A DNA stretch of 64,000 nt. Source: Mucilaginibacter aquaedulcis. GTDB lineage: Bacteria > Bacteroidota > Bacteroidia > Sphingobacteriales > Sphingobacteriaceae. Made by a program: the position numbers and the translations under genes. The notes below the pieces were generated by a model. It saw only the letters and a program-made list of their open reading frames with translations, had not been told where the DNA came from and did no database searches. The stretch is taken from the NCBI RefSeq assembly GCF_030409325.1, contig NZ_JAUFPR010000002.1, positions 2,294,001 to 2,358,000 on the forward strand. Reading direction: 5' to 3'. Positions 8,242 to 18,365 of this stretch are shown here, in pieces; position 1 is the first letter of the stretch, and each line of letters opens with the position of its first letter.

Positions 8242-9654
8242 CTACTTTAGCACATCCAGCACCCTGAACATTTTCTCTTTGATGCCCCGGCTTGTGCCGT
8301 TGAAATTGTTTACCATGATAGAGAAACAAAGCTCGCGGCCATTATGTGTTTGGTAACCGGCATAGCATAGCACGTTGTTGATGCTACCGCTTTTCATTTT
8401 CATATCGTTATAAACCGGCAGGCTTTCGTACAAGTCGGCAAACCAGCTTTCCTTTTTGGCCGATTGTAGGATTTTTGCCAGCGTGGCTGTAGTAACCCTA
8501 TCGCCGGGCGAAAGACCGCTGCCATCATAGGTATTAATAGTATTTGGGTCGATGCCACGTGCCTTCCAGAATTTTTGTACCTCCTCTACTCCGTTTGAGG
8601 TAGTAGGTTTACGGCCTTGTTTCCAGGCAATGGTTTTAAGTAGTTGTTCGGCATACAGGTTAATGCTTTTCTGGTTAAGCCAGTAAATTATACGACTCAA
8701 TGGCGGCGATTGTATGGTAGTTAAATTTTTAGCGATCAAAGGCAACTGCAATGCCTTGGCGCTTAACGTTGATGCTGATTCCGCACCGTTACTTACAGTA
8801 ATACCCAGTTTACTGAGGGTATCTGCCAAACGGAAAGCTGCATCATACGCAGCGTCAGGTATAGCGACAGAGATAGCCTTTTTATCCTGATCAACGGCAT
8901 AACTACCGCGCAGGTACATTACAGTGCTGCCTACCGGCAAAAAGGCATACGCATGGTCACCGGAACCGGCCGGGCCATTGATTAATTCACTTTTAAAGGT
9001 AAGGCTTGGCATCAGCGGAACTGTGCGTGATACACCTATCGGGTTGCCGACAACGCCAGTGCGCAGTTTAATATCAAACTGGTTTTCGCGCCAGCATAAG
9101 CCCGATGTTCCGGCGCCGTAATAGTTGCCTATATCCTGCCATATCCATCCTTCGGGGATAGACTGGCTGCCGAAAATGCTATCATCGCCAATAATACGGC
9201 CATTAATTTTTTTGATACCGGCCTTTTGCAGGGCATCGGTTATGAGGGCCAACACATGAGCCTCTTTGGTTTGTTCGTAGCGCCAGCTGCCCAGGGTTGG
9301 ATCGCCTGCGCCTTTAATAATTATATCGCCGTTCAGGGTACCATCTGCAGTAATTTCACCAACATAGCCCAATTGGGTTTGGTATTTAAAATCGGCACCT
9401 AAAATATTGAAGGCTGTGATGCTGGTAATAGTTTTCAAGGTTGATGCCGTGGCCAGTCCCATATTGGGGTTGCCCGCAAATACCTGCTCGCCAGTTTTAG
9501 CATCAAGCACGGTTAATGACAGCGAGGCATAACTGCACTGGCTATCGGCCTGTAACCTGCTAAAAGCACTCGAAATTTTTTGCTGAAGATCCTGGGCATA
9601 AACCTGCCCACCAAGAATAAATAAACTAACTATCAGTAACCGTTTCATCCTCAT
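8242..9654 (-). CDS. dacB: D-alanyl-D-alanine carboxypeptidase/endopeptidase (PBP4 type)
   Basis: A peptidase S13 (class C penicillin-binding) protein exported by a signal peptide (MKRLLIVSLFILGGQVYAQ). The active-site triad is visible: SxxK as ASTLKTI, SxN as NQKSINLYAE, and KTG-like KSG in MKMKSGSINN. It trims or cuts peptide cross-links in the periplasm. Several in-frame starts exist between 9693 and 9648. ATG at 9654 is preferred because AAAGGA lies about nine bases upstream and it directly precedes the MKRLLIV signal peptide. With this start the gene overlaps the end of the upstream permease gene by 29 bases, suggesting coupled translation. Confidence 0.9.
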   Translation of the reverse strand: MRMKRLLIVSLFILGGQVYAQDLQQKISSAFSRLQADSQCSYASLSLTVLDAKTGEQVFAGNPNMGLATASTLKTITSITAFNILGADFKYQTQLGYVGEITADGTLNGDIIIKGAGDPTLGSWRYEQTKEAHVLALITDALQKAGIKKINGRIIGDDSIFGSQSIPEGWIWQDIGNYYGAGTSGLCWRENQFDIKLRTGVVGNPIGVSRTVPLMPSLTFKSELINGPAGSGDHAYAFLPVGSTVMYLRGSYAVDQDKKAISVAIPDAAYDAAFRLADTLSKLGITVSNGAESASTLSAKALQLPLIAKNLTTIQSPPLSRIIYWLNQKSINLYAEQLLKTIAWKQGRKPTTSNGVEEVQKFWKARGIDPNTINTYDGSGLSPGDRVTTATLAKILQSAKKESWFADLYESLPVYNDMKMKSGSINNVLCYAGYQTHNGRELCFSIMVNNFNGTSRGIKEKMFRVLDVLK

Positions 9655-11092
9655 GTTTAGCATTCCTTTGCGATATATAATATATCGGCACACCTATTAA
9701 TACAATTATTAAGCCCGGCCAGGTAAATTGTGGTTTATAAATAATGAGCAAAATACAGAAAGTGATACCCATCAGGATATAAATAGCCGGTAATATAGGG
9801 TAACCAACAGCTTTATAAGGTCGCTCCGCAGTGGGATATTTGGCACGTAAAATATAAATGCCCACAATGGTAAGCACATAAAATATTACTACTACAAAGG
9901 AGATCATATCCAGCAAGTCGCCATAACGGCCACTTAAACATAAAACACTTGCCACAAGGCATTGTATCCACAAGCCAAACTGAGGCACCGCAAACTTATT
10001 CAGTGTACCCGTACGTTTAAAAAACAAGCCATCCTTAGCCATAGTGTAATATACCCGGGCACCCGAAAGTATAAGTCCGTTGTTACAGCCAAAGGTTGAT
10101 ATCATGATCATAACGGCTATTACATAGGTACCCACATTACCAAATATTACATGTGAGGCGGCAACAGCCACACGGTCCTTCTCGGCATTGGCAATATCAT
10201 GCAAGGGCAATACACCAGTGTAAACAATGTTGGCCGATACGTAGATAATCGTTACGATCAGTGTACCCAAACCAAGGCTCAGGGCCACATCACGCTTGGG
10301 ATTCTTCATTTCACCGGCAATAAAGGTTACGTTGTTCCAGGCATCGCTGCTGAAAATGGAACCTACCATAGCTGCCGCAATAGCACCCAAAGCGCCGCCA
10401 AGTGTCAGGCTGGTAATGCTACCGTCCTTACCCAGGTTATGAATATCCCAGGCGTTAGTCCAGTTGGTGTGCCATATTTCGCCTTTAAAAGCTAAAAATC
10501 CAAAACCTATTAAACCAAATAGGCTTAACAGCTTGGTAAGCGTAAATGTAGTTTGTATGAGCTTGCCCCCCTTTACCCCGCGGGTATTGATATAGGTGAG
10601 CAGTATAATAAGCAAAATAGACACCACCTGCGCTGCGCTGATAGTGAAAAATTTGTCCTGACCGGCAACATCAACACCAGTTTTGAGTTTCCATAAAATA
10701 TTATCCTCGCTGAAGGCTGGTATAAGATAGGCAGTAAATTTAGAGAAGGCCACACCTACCGCGGCTATGGTGCCGGTTTGTATCACCGCGAAAAAGCTCC
10801 ATCCGTACAGAAATGCGATGAGTTTATTGTAAGCTTCTTTCAGGTAAACATACTGTCCCCCTGCTTTGGGGAACATGCCGCTTAGCTCGCCGTAACTGAG
10901 TGCCGCGGTAAGTGTCATGAAGCCGGTTAGCAGCCAAATGGCTATAAGCCAACCCGATGAGCCAACATTACGTATAATATCAGCACTTACTATAAATATA
11001 CCCGACCCAATCATAGAGCCTGCTACCAGCATAGTGCCGTCAAGCAGGCCAAGTTCATGTTTCATTTTTGATTGTCCGGAATTTTTTGCCAT
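9626..11092 (-). CDS. Amino-acid permease of the APC superfamily
   Basis: A 488-residue inner-membrane protein with about 12 predicted membrane segments. The first segment carries the APC signature GTMLVAGSMIGSGIFIV (unwound helix 1, substrate binding), and GGQYVYLKEAYNKL follows helix 2. The family exchanges or imports amino acids. The cytoplasmic C-terminus is hydrophilic and charged (QRNAKHEDETVTDS) and its coding sequence overlaps the dacB start region, so the two genes form an operon. The closest families are LAT/YfnA-like; the substrate cannot be deduced. Confidence 0.87.
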   Translation of the reverse strand: MAKNSGQSKMKHELGLLDGTMLVAGSMIGSGIFIVSADIIRNVGSSGWLIAIWLLTGFMTLTAALSYGELSGMFPKAGGQYVYLKEAYNKLIAFLYGWSFFAVIQTGTIAAVGVAFSKFTAYLIPAFSEDNILWKLKTGVDVAGQDKFFTISAAQVVSILLIILLTYINTRGVKGGKLIQTTFTLTKLLSLFGLIGFGFLAFKGEIWHTNWTNAWDIHNLGKDGSITSLTLGGALGAIAAAMVGSIFSSDAWNNVTFIAGEMKNPKRDVALSLGLGTLIVTIIYVSANIVYTGVLPLHDIANAEKDRVAVAASHVIFGNVGTYVIAVMIMISTFGCNNGLILSGARVYYTMAKDGLFFKRTGTLNKFAVPQFGLWIQCLVASVLCLSGRYGDLLDMISFVVVIFYVLTIVGIYILRAKYPTAERPYKAVGYPILPAIYILMGITFCILLIIYKPQFTWPGLIIVLIGVPIYYISQRNAKHEDETVTDS

Positions 11093-11247
11093 AAGTATGT
11101 TTAAGTGTTAAAAGCCCTAAACTATTCAAAAAACTTTATATTAAAGCAGGCTATAGTAAAGAAATAAAATACTATTTTGCAATACCAATTATTAAAGATC
11201 TACCTAAACTGTATTAATAGAACCACTTATAAACCAAATTTGTGAAC

Positions 11248-13500
11248 ATGGATTTTTTGAACAATTACTTGATCTATTTAATTCCGGTGATGGGCCTTAT
11301 TGGCATAATTGCTATGGCCACTAAAGCCGCCTGGGTTACCAAACAAGATGCCGGTGACGGCGACATGGCGCAGCTGGCCGGTTACATTGCCGATGGTGCC
11401 ATGGCTTTTTTACGTGCAGAGTGGAAAATACTCAGCTACTTTGTAATTATTGCCGGTATTTTACTGGCTTACTCCGGCACAACCGTAGCCACCTCGAGCC
11501 CGGTTATAGCCATATCATTTGTAATAGGTGCATTTCTATCAGCCTTTGCCGGTTTTTTGGGTATGCGTATTGCTACCAAGGCAAACGTACGTACCACACA
11601 AGCAGCGCGTAGCAGTCTTGCTCAGGCATTAAGGGTATCATTTACCGGTGGTACTGTTATGGGCCTCGGTGTTGCCGGCCTTGCCATTATCGGGTTAGGA
11701 TCGTTATTCATTGTATTTTACCAGGTTTATGTGGTTAAGGTGGCTGGCAGCAGCGTTAATGGCGAGGCTATGGCCAAAGCCCTTGACGTATTAGCAGGCT
11801 TTTCATTAGGTGCTGAATCAATCGCTTTATTTGCGCGTGTGGGCGGCGGTATCTATACCAAAGCTGCCGACGTAGGTGCCGATCTTGTAGGCAAGGTAGA
11901 AGCTGGTATACCGGAGGATGATGTACGTAACCCTGCCACCATTGCCGATAACGTTGGTGATAACGTTGGTGACGTTGCAGGCATGGGTGCCGACTTATTT
12001 GGATCATACGTGGCTACAATGCTGGCTACCATGGTACTGGGCCGCGAGATTGTATCGCATGATGCATTTGGTGGTATTGCCCCGGTTTTATTACCTATGG
12101 TGATAGCAGGTTTAGGCCTGATATTTTCGATAGTAGGCGCGGCATTTGTAAAAATTAAAAATGAAAATGACAGTGTACAAAAAGCACTCAATATCGGCAA
12201 CTGGGCCTCTATCATTTTAACCGCCATTGCTACTTATTTTGTGGTGCAGTGGATGCTGCCGGCCGGCGAATTTCATATGGTGCGTGATGAGGATGCGAGC
12301 CATGTTATTAAAACAGGCATTATTCCGTTTACTAAAGATGGCGTTTTTGGATCAATTGTAGTTGGCCTTATTGTAGGCACACTGATGTCTATCATCACTG
12401 AATATTATACGGCTATGGGTAAACGCCCGGTGTTGAGCATTATCCGTCAGTCGTCAACAGGACATGCTACCAATATCATCGGCGGCTTATCCGTGGGTAT
12501 GGAATCAACCGTACTACCTATTTTGGTTTTGGCATCGGGTATTTATGGTTCTTATCACTTTGCAGGTTTATATGGTGTAGCTATTGCAGCTGCCGGGATG
12601 ATGGCTACTACAGCCATGCAGCTGGCTATAGATGCCTTTGGCCCTATTGCAGATAATGCAGGTGGTATTGCCGAAATGAGTCGTCTGCCTGAAGAAGTTC
12701 GTCATCGTACAGATAACCTGGATGCCGTGGGCAATACCACAGCAGCAACGGGCAAGGGTTTTGCCATTGCATCGGCAGCGTTAACGTCATTGGCTTTGTT
12801 CGCGGCCTTTGTGGGGGTTGCAGGCATTGAGCATATTGATATTTACAAGGCCGATGTTTTATCAGGCCTGTTTGTAGGCGGTATGATCCCTTTTATCTTT
12901 TCGGCATTATGTATTTCGGCAGTGGGCCGTGCGGCTATGGCTATGGTTGAGGAAGTACGCCGCCAGTTCAGGGAAATTCCCGGAATTATGGAATACAAGG
13001 CCAAACCTGAATATGAAAAATGTGTGGCCATTTCAACCAAAGCTTCTATACGTGAGATGGTTGCTCCGGGCCTCATCGCCCTCATTACCCCAGTGATCAT
13101 TGGTTTTGCCTTTGGCCCCGAAGTATTGGGCGGTTTACTGGCGGGCGTTACCGTATCAGGCGTACTGATGGGTATTTTCCAGAGCAACGCTGGCGGCGCC
13201 TGGGACAATGCCAAAAAATCATTTGAGAAAGGCTGTATGATCAACGGCGAAATGCATTATAAAAAATCTGAGCCGCATAAAGCATCAGTAACTGGCGATA
13301 CCGTAGGTGATCCGTTCAAGGATACTTCGGGCCCATCAATGAATATCCTTATTAAACTAATGTCGATAGTTTCATTGGTTATCGCGCCACATTTAAACGC
13401 GCATGTTGCCGCTCCTACAGCAATGAAACATGAGGTAAAGAAAGAAGTGAAGGTGCAGGCCCTGAGCTCACCAATTATAAAGATTGAAAAGAAAGCTTAA
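11248..13500 (+). CDS. hppA: Membrane-bound ion-translocating pyrophosphatase
   Basis: A protein of about 750 residues with some 16 membrane segments that couples pyrophosphate hydrolysis to ion pumping across the inner membrane. The pyrophosphate-binding signature [11 protein letters not shown] is present, followed by [15 protein letters not shown]. The subfamily residue is Ala in [10 protein letters not shown]; potassium-independent enzymes have Lys there, so this one should be K+-dependent. Whether it moves H+ or Na+ cannot be told by eye. An upstream in-frame GTG (11242) is an alternative start. A hydrophilic, Lys-rich tail ([10 protein letters not shown]) follows the last membrane segment. 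Confidence 0.95.
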   Translation: MDFLNNYLIYLIPVMGLIGIIAMATKAAWVTKQDAGDGDMAQLAGYIADGAMAFLRAEWKILSYFVIIAGILLAYSGTTVATSSPVIAISFVIGAFLSAFAGFLGMRIATKANVRTTQAARSSLAQALRVSFTGGTVMGLGVAGLAIIGLGSLFIVFYQVYVVKVAGSSVNGEAMAKALDVLAGFSLGAESIALFARVGGGIYTKAADVGADLVGKVEAGIPEDDVRNPATIADNVGDNVGDVAGMGADLFGSYVATMLATMVLGREIVSHDAFGGIAPVLLPMVIAGLGLIFSIVGAAFVKIKNENDSVQKALNIGNWASIILTAIATYFVVQWMLPAGEFHMVRDEDASHVIKTGIIPFTKDGVFGSIVVGLIVGTLMSIITEYYTAMGKRPVLSIIRQSSTGHATNIIGGLSVGMESTVLPILVLASGIYGSYHFAGLYGVAIAAAGMMATTAMQLAIDAFGPIADNAGGIAEMSRLPEEVRHRTDNLDAVGNTTAATGKGFAIASAALTSLALFAAFVGVAGIEHIDIYKADVLSGLFVGGMIPFIFSALCISAVGRAAMAMVEEVRRQFREIPGIMEYKAKPEYEKCVAISTKASIREMVAPGLIALITPVIIGFAFGPEVLGGLLAGVTVSGVLMGIFQSNAGGAWDNAKKSFEKGCMINGEMHYKKSEPHKASVTGDTVGDPFKDTSGPSMNILIKLMSIVSLVIAPHLNAHVAAPTAMKHEVKKEVKVQALSSPIIKIEKKA

Positions 13501-13520
13501 CAGCAGAAAATGTGTAATTA

Positions 13521-13557
13521 CTAACAAAGACCTCCCCATTAAAGAGATCTTTGTTAG
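13521..13557 (+). terminator. Terminator after hppA
   Basis: An inverted repeat with 14-base arms (13521-13534 and 13544-13557) and one mismatch, ending in TCTTTGTTAGTTT, 20 bases after the hppA stop. The T-run is weak, but the position and stem fit transcription termination. Confidence 0.65.
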
Positions 13558-14065
13558 TTTAGAACAATATCCTTAAGTAAGAGATCAATATTTTGGTAGT
13601 ACTTTTTACTTATTTTATATTTACTGGTCAAAATAAACCGATAAATCACGCATAAAAATATCAACCCTGCCAAAGAGTTAAAAAACATCACATCTGGAGG
13701 AACAAAACATCAATTTACGCGTTTTGTGGGCCTTTTTTTGAACACCAATAGTTAAGAAAGGCTCTACTTGTTTTAACTTAAGAGTTTATTTTAACTATTT
13801 TAAAGGTCATGTGTATATCATTCTTTCAAAAAAATAAAGCGTCATTGAAATACTGATTTTAACTTCGCGATTTAAAAATGAGGCACTTACAATCTCCAAA
13901 TACAAATCCTAATTATCTATGGATTTAGTGTATTTTTCAAACTATAAATTGGTTTTATAGTCTGCTACTTTGGTTACATTCGGCACTTTATCTTTTCAAT
14001 AAATTTAAGTACGTTTGGGGGAATGTGAATTTTTAAATTTTTACTACTGATCTTACTATTTTAAA
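13558..14065. other. 508-base AT-rich intergenic region
   Basis: No reading frame of note on either strand. A 7-bp stem (13702-13708 with 13721-13727) is followed by GGGCCTTTTTTT, which could end a short transcript, but I see no conserved RNA. A possible promoter for the downstream permease is TACTTTG at 13966-13972, close to but not matching the TAnnTTTG consensus, with TTGG at 13949. The leader from there to the permease ATG would be about 90 bases. Confidence 0.4.
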
Positions 14066-15622
14066 ATGAAGTTATTTATTAAGAAACCTATTCAGCAATT
14101 GATGGCTGCTTCGGCAGAAACAGAAAAATCGCTGAAAAGAACCTTAGGCGTTGGGTCACTTATTGCATTGGGTATTGGTGCCATTATCGGGGCCGGTATT
14201 TTTGTGCGTACGGCAGCGGCGGCGGGTGAGCATGCCGGTCCTGCTGTTACAATTTCGTTCCTTATTGCGGCCGCGGGCTGCGCCCTGGCAGGTTTGTGCT
14301 ATGCAGAATTTGCCAGTATGATACCTATTGCCGGTTCGGCTTATACTTACTCTTATGCTACCATGGGCGAATTTATTGCCTGGATCATAGGATGGGATCT
14401 TGTGTTGGAATACGCTCTTGGGGCAGCAACCGTTTCTATTGGCTGGTCGCAGTATTTCAACGAGTTTTTAACAACATTTTTCAATTTTCACATACCGTAT
14501 CAGTGGACGCACTCGTTTTTCGAGGTATCTAACACCACATCGGGCATGTATGCCGCTGAACTTGGTACAAGAGGTATCATCAATTTACCGGCCATACTTA
14601 TCCTGTTTTTGTTAACACTACTATTGATTCGCGGTACTGCGGAATCGGCTATTGTTAACAATATCATCGTAATTGTTAAGGTTGCTATCGTATTAATGAT
14701 CATTGGTTTAGGTTGGCACTTTATCAACCCTGCGTTTCACACTCCTTATATGATACCTGCTGATGCTGGTGTAGTTAAGGTAAGTACCGGTGTAGTTGAT
14801 TATGGTGATACTTTTAACCACGGATGGCTGGGTGTATTGCGCGGTGCAAGTGTGGTATTCTTCGCCTTTATCGGTTTCGACGCGGTTTCAACGGCGGCTC
14901 AGGAAGCTAAAAATCCACAAAGAGATATGCCAAAAGGTATCCTGATCTCTTTGGTTTTTTGTACTGCTCTTTACATTTTATTTTCACACGTACTTACAGG
15001 ATTAGTATCATACAAAGATTTCCTTATTCAAGGTAAAGAAGCATCAGTTAGTTATGCTATAAAAACTGCCATGCCGGGTTACGGATGGTTAGCTTCATTT
15101 GTAACAGTATCTATCCTTGCCGGTTTCTCTTCAGTTATCCTGGTGATGCTGATGGGCCAAACCCGTGTGTTTTATACCATGAGCACTGATGGCCTGATCC
15201 CTAAAGTATTTTCAAAACTGCACCCTAAACACCGCACTCCATACAAATCACAATGGTTATTCTTTGTGTTTGTATCATTGTTTGCAGGCTTCATTCCTGA
15301 TAAATATGTAGGTGATATGGTAAGTATAGGAACCTTATTTGCTTTCGTATTGGTTTGCCTTGGCATCTTTATCCTGCGCAGAACAGATCCTAATATCGTG
15401 CGTCCGTTCAAGACCCCACTTTACATGATCGTTTGTCCGCTGGGCGCTCTTATCTGTTTATGTATGATTGCCAGCGAAGGTTGGGAAAACTGGGCACGTT
15501 TAATTGTTTGGTTGCTGATTGGCTTTGTTATTTACTTTGGCTATAGCATTAAACGCTCGCACGTTAGGCATGGCAAAGTTGAAGGCGCTGCTGATCCTAT
15601 CAACCCAAAATTTGTTGAGTAA
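14066..15622 (+). CDS. Amino-acid permease, cationic amino-acid transporter type
   Basis: A 518-residue inner-membrane APC-superfamily transporter with 12-14 predicted segments. The helix-1 motif GIGAIIGAGIFVRTA and the helix-6 region FFAFIGFDAVSTAAQEAKNP are characteristic of the CAT/YfnA group. The long loop around residues 145-165 and the C-terminal hydrophilic tail are usual for that group. It is a single gene with a long upstream region and a perfect terminator 23 bases downstream. It is not closely similar to the permease at 9626, so this is not a recent duplication. The substrate is not determined. Confidence 0.9.
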   Translation: MKLFIKKPIQQLMAASAETEKSLKRTLGVGSLIALGIGAIIGAGIFVRTAAAAGEHAGPAVTISFLIAAAGCALAGLCYAEFASMIPIAGSAYTYSYATMGEFIAWIIGWDLVLEYALGAATVSIGWSQYFNEFLTTFFNFHIPYQWTHSFFEVSNTTSGMYAAELGTRGIINLPAILILFLLTLLLIRGTAESAIVNNIIVIVKVAIVLMIIGLGWHFINPAFHTPYMIPADAGVVKVSTGVVDYGDTFNHGWLGVLRGASVVFFAFIGFDAVSTAAQEAKNPQRDMPKGILISLVFCTALYILFSHVLTGLVSYKDFLIQGKEASVSYAIKTAMPGYGWLASFVTVSILAGFSSVILVMLMGQTRVFYTMSTDGLIPKVFSKLHPKHRTPYKSQWLFFVFVSLFAGFIPDKYVGDMVSIGTLFAFVLVCLGIFILRRTDPNIVRPFKTPLYMIVCPLGALICLCMIASEGWENWARLIVWLLIGFVIYFGYSIKRSHVRHGKVEGAADPINPKFVE

Positions 15623-15645
15623 ACATTAAATTTCAAGATACATTT

Positions 15646-15677
15646 AAAAAAGGTTCTGATTTTTCAGAACCTTTTTT
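15646..15677 (+). terminator. Rho-independent terminator
   Basis: A perfect 14-bp stem (15646-15659 with 15664-15677) with a TTTT loop; the arms begin A6 and end T6. It ends the permease transcript and separates it from the MFS gene at 15717. Confidence 0.92.
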
Positions 15678-15716
15678 GTTACCTTCTATTTTATTACCTG
15701 CAACTAAAACCAATTT

Positions 15717-16880
15717 ATGAGGGGCGATAAAAATCTGTGGATATTAGTATTTGTTTGTATCATTAATTCGCTGGGGTTTGGCATCATTGTACCCGTTTTA
15801 TACACTTACGGCAAAACGTTTGGCATAACCGGCGAAACACTTGGGGTGCTTACCGCTTCCTTTTCTATAGCTCAGTTTTTTGCCACACCGGTCCTGGGTT
15901 CACTATCCGACAAATGGGGACGCAAACCTGTACTCATCATCAGCCTGGCGGGTACATGCCTGTCATTTCTTCTATTTGCCTGGGCCAGCAACATATTCAT
16001 GATGTTTGCAGCCCGTATATTGGATGGTATTACCGGCGGCAATGTATCGGTAGCGCAGGCCATGGTTTCTGATACAGCCACGCCACAAAACAGGGCCAAA
16101 AAGTTTGGAATACTGAGTTCGGCATTTGGTTTTGGCTTTGTAATTGGGCCTGCTATTGGTGGCCTGCTCAATAAATTCGGGCCGCAGGTGCCTTTCTTTT
16201 TTGCTGCCGGAATATCACTTATAGGTACGTTATGTACTGTATTTTTCCTTCGTGAAACCAACCCCGCCAAACCTCAAAGCAAAAAAGACAATACTGAGGA
16301 TTTCAGGTTTTCGGCGTTGATAACCACATTAAAGCGTAAGGTGATAGGTACCGCGGTATTTACCGGCTTCCTGCTTACCATGGCGCAGTTTACGATGATC
16401 ATCGGCTTTCAAACCTTTAGTGTTGATGTGTTGAAAATTACCCCTGCACAAATAGGCATACTATATGCCGGCTTTGGTATAAGCGGTATTATTATGCAAC
16501 TGAGTGTACCGCTGCTTACCAAATGGTTCTCGTCAAAATCAAAGATTCTGCTGTTATCGTCTGTGTTATGTATGGCAGCTATGTTTACTACAGGGCTCAC
16601 CACAGCCTTTATCACTTTTACTATTGGTATATGTATTTATGGCTTGTTTAATGGTTTACGCAACCCCATGATCAACGCCATTATTGCAGATAATATTCAT
16701 CATAATGAACAGGGTAAAATATTGGGCATTAATCAATCATACGCATCAATAGGTCAAATCATCGGGCCAATTACTGCCGGATACGCCGGGTTAATTTCGG
16801 TACATGCCATTTTCTTTTTATCTTCCCTCTATATTTTGATAGCACTCATATTAAGTTTCAGATTAACGTTAAAAGCATAA
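15717..16880 (+). CDS. MFS transporter, drug:H+ antiporter-1 type (TetA-like)
   Basis: A 387-residue inner-membrane protein with 12 predicted membrane segments. The loop 2-3 motif A is intact (GSLSDKWGRKPVLIISL), and the helix-5 motif C region FGFGFVIGPAIGGLL, typical of exporters, is visible. The closest family is TetA/Bcr-like DHA1 efflux. It is followed 10 bases later by the marC-like gene, so the two are likely co-transcribed. The substrate cannot be assigned; resistance to tetracycline should not be assumed from the family alone. Confidence 0.87.
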   Translation: MRGDKNLWILVFVCIINSLGFGIIVPVLYTYGKTFGITGETLGVLTASFSIAQFFATPVLGSLSDKWGRKPVLIISLAGTCLSFLLFAWASNIFMMFAARILDGITGGNVSVAQAMVSDTATPQNRAKKFGILSSAFGFGFVIGPAIGGLLNKFGPQVPFFFAAGISLIGTLCTVFFLRETNPAKPQSKKDNTEDFRFSALITTLKRKVIGTAVFTGFLLTMAQFTMIIGFQTFSVDVLKITPAQIGILYAGFGISGIIMQLSVPLLTKWFSSKSKILLLSSVLCMAAMFTTGLTTAFITFTIGICIYGLFNGLRNPMINAIIADNIHHNEQGKILGINQSYASIGQIIGPITAGYAGLISVHAIFFLSSLYILIALILSFRLTLKA

Positions 16881-16890
16881 ATACTCTGCC

Positions 16891-17460
16891 ATGCACAAGC
16901 TGATTTTCAGAGAGATACTCTCTGTAACCATGATCCTTTTCGCCATTATTGATATCCTTGGCGCTATACCTGTAATTATACAGGTGAGGCAGCGTGTAGG
17001 CCATATTGAGTCGGAAAAGGCAAGTGTTGCGGTTTTGGTGCTCATGATTGGTTTCTTATTTGTGGGCGATCAATTGCTGGCCATTATTGGTTTGGATATA
17101 GCTTCGTTTGCCATAGCAGGCTCCCTGGTGATTTTTATCATCGCGATGGAAATGATATTGGGTGTTGATTTTTTCAAGGAGGAGATACCCCAGGCAGCCT
17201 CTATAGTACCTATTGCGTTCCCGCTCATTGCAGGTGCCGGAACCATGACCACCCTACTCTCTTTAAAATCACAATACCAAACCCAAAACATCATGGTAGG
17301 CATTGTGCTGAACACTATTGTAGTTTACCTGGTGCTCAAAAATGTAAAATGGCTCGAAAAATTGCTTGGGCCAATCGGGCTCAGCATACTGCGTAAGGCA
17401 TTTGGAATTATATTATTAGCCATTGCTATAAAATTATTCAGGAGTAATACGCATTTGTAG
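16891..17460 (+). CDS. MarC-family integral membrane protein
   Basis: A 189-residue protein with six predicted membrane segments, matching the MarC/UPF0056 family in length and in features such as ILGAIPVIIQ in segment 1 and AFPLIAGAGTMTTLLSL in the middle. Despite the name, E. coli MarC has no proven role in multiple antibiotic resistance, and the function of the family is uncertain. It is the second gene after the MFS transporter, 10 bases apart. The stop is followed directly by a GC-rich palindrome and a terminator. Confidence 0.88.
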   Translation: MHKLIFREILSVTMILFAIIDILGAIPVIIQVRQRVGHIESEKASVAVLVLMIGFLFVGDQLLAIIGLDIASFAIAGSLVIFIIAMEMILGVDFFKEEIPQAASIVPIAFPLIAGAGTMTTLLSLKSQYQTQNIMVGIVLNTIVVYLVLKNVKWLEKLLGPIGLSILRKAFGIILLAIAIKLFRSNTHL

Positions 17461-17486
17461 CCCCCCAGCCCCCTAAAGGGGGAGCT
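17461..17486. repeat. CCCCCTAAAGGGGG-type intergenic palindrome
   Basis: Seven-base arms AGCCCCC/GGGGGCT-like (17467-17486, with TAAA as the loop) immediately after the marC stop. The same core recurs at 23735-23748, and degenerate forms occur near 27671, 27750, 37741 and 50632, always between genes. Confidence 0.75.
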
Positions 17487-17506
17487 GTGAAAATATGACA
17501 AACAAG

Positions 17507-17540
17507 AAAGGAGACTGTCCTAATGGAACAGCCTCCTTTT
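17507..17540. terminator. Terminator between marC-like and SRPBCC genes
   Basis: A near-perfect stem (17507-17520 with 17525-17538) with a TAAT loop, followed by a T-run through 17543. It serves the rightward marC transcript, and the A-run on its left side could also serve the convergent SRPBCC transcript. Confidence 0.85.
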
Positions 17541-17555
17541 TTTGTTATCGTTATG

Positions 17556-18044
17556 TTATGCTTCCAATACTTCGTCAAGGTTACCCAAAGCCATAGTAAA
17601 GCCTTGTTCAAAGCCCATTTCAACTATTTTGTGCAGATCGACCTCGTTATCAAATGATATCTCCACATCAACATTGGTTCCTGCTACGGTAGCCGAAAAC
17701 TGGGTTATCCAATGCATACTCGGAAAACTCGCGTCAGGATTACCCTCTTCATCACAAAATCTGGCAGTTGACGTAAAGCTTTGCTGCGGGCTAACCGTTT
17801 TGATATCAACCCGGCACCATGATTTTTCGCCATTTGGCCCAATCATGGCATAAAGCCATAAACCGCCTGCCTTAAAATCAAGCGATTTAGTTTCGGCACG
17901 CCAGGGTCTTGGTGCCCACCATTTGTCCAGAATACTGCTGTCTGTCCATGCTTTCCATACTTTTTCAACGGGAGCGGCAAACGCACGCGTCACATTGATT
18001 TTTTTGTTTGCCACATCTTTCGTGATCTCTGTTTTTGTTGTCAT
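17556..18044 (-). CDS. SRPBCC (AHSA1-type START-like) domain protein
   Basis: A 162-residue protein with the Activator-of-Hsp90-ATPase-1-like START fold: VTRAFAAPVEKVWKAWTD at the N-terminus, then WWAPRPWRAE, and a C-terminal helix EQGFTMALGNLDEVLE. These domains bind small hydrophobic ligands. Its start is 10 bases after the stop of the ArsR-type regulator gene. ArsR-SRPBCC pairs are very common and act as small autoregulated units, but the ligand and physiological role are generally unknown. Confidence 0.88.
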   Translation of the reverse strand: MTTKTEITKDVANKKINVTRAFAAPVEKVWKAWTDSSILDKWWAPRPWRAETKSLDFKAGGLWLYAMIGPNGEKSWCRVDIKTVSPQQSFTSTARFCDEEGNPDASFPSMHWITQFSATVAGTNVDVEISFDNEVDLHKIVEMGFEQGFTMALGNLDEVLEA

Positions 18045-18054
18045 AATGGTTAGT

Positions 18055-18360
18055 TTAAAGGTCTTTTAAAATGTCATCTAACTGATCAAAACGATCGTCC
18101 CAGAGCTTACGGAAACGATCAAGCCATATGTCTATCTCTTTCATTTTTTCGGGATTAAAGTGATAATAGATCTCCCGGCCCGTTTGCTGATGTTTAACCA
18201 CCTCGCATTCTGTCAGGATCTGTATATGTTTTGATACCGCCTGGCGGCTGCTTTCAAAATGTTCGGCTATGGCATTGGGAGTCATTGCTTGCAAGGCCAG
18301 CAGACTTAAAATTGCTCTGCGTGTAGGATCGGCTATGGCTTGAAAAATATCTCGTCTCAT
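18055..18360 (-). CDS. ArsR-family winged-helix transcription regulator
   Basis: About 101 residues from the ATG at 18360, beginning [18 protein letters not shown], the usual ArsR N-terminus. An upstream extension to 18468 is open but runs through the promoter and operator, so it is rejected. The recognition helix is [20 protein letters not shown], followed by the wing ([13 protein letters not shown]). No metal-binding cysteine pair is seen, so it is not a classical metal sensor. It should repress its own operon with the SRPBCC gene; the palindrome in its promoter supports this. Confidence 0.88.
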   Translation of the reverse strand: MRRDIFQAIADPTRRAILSLLALQAMTPNAIAEHFESSRQAVSKHIQILTECEVVKHQQTGREIYYHFNPEKMKEIDIWLDRFRKLWDDRFDQLDDILKDL

Positions 18361-18365
18361 TGTAT

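Noticed and set aside
11768..12227. Long antisense frames within hppA
   Set aside because: The sense frame encodes a full, conserved protein; the antisense frames are shadows of its GC-rich codons.
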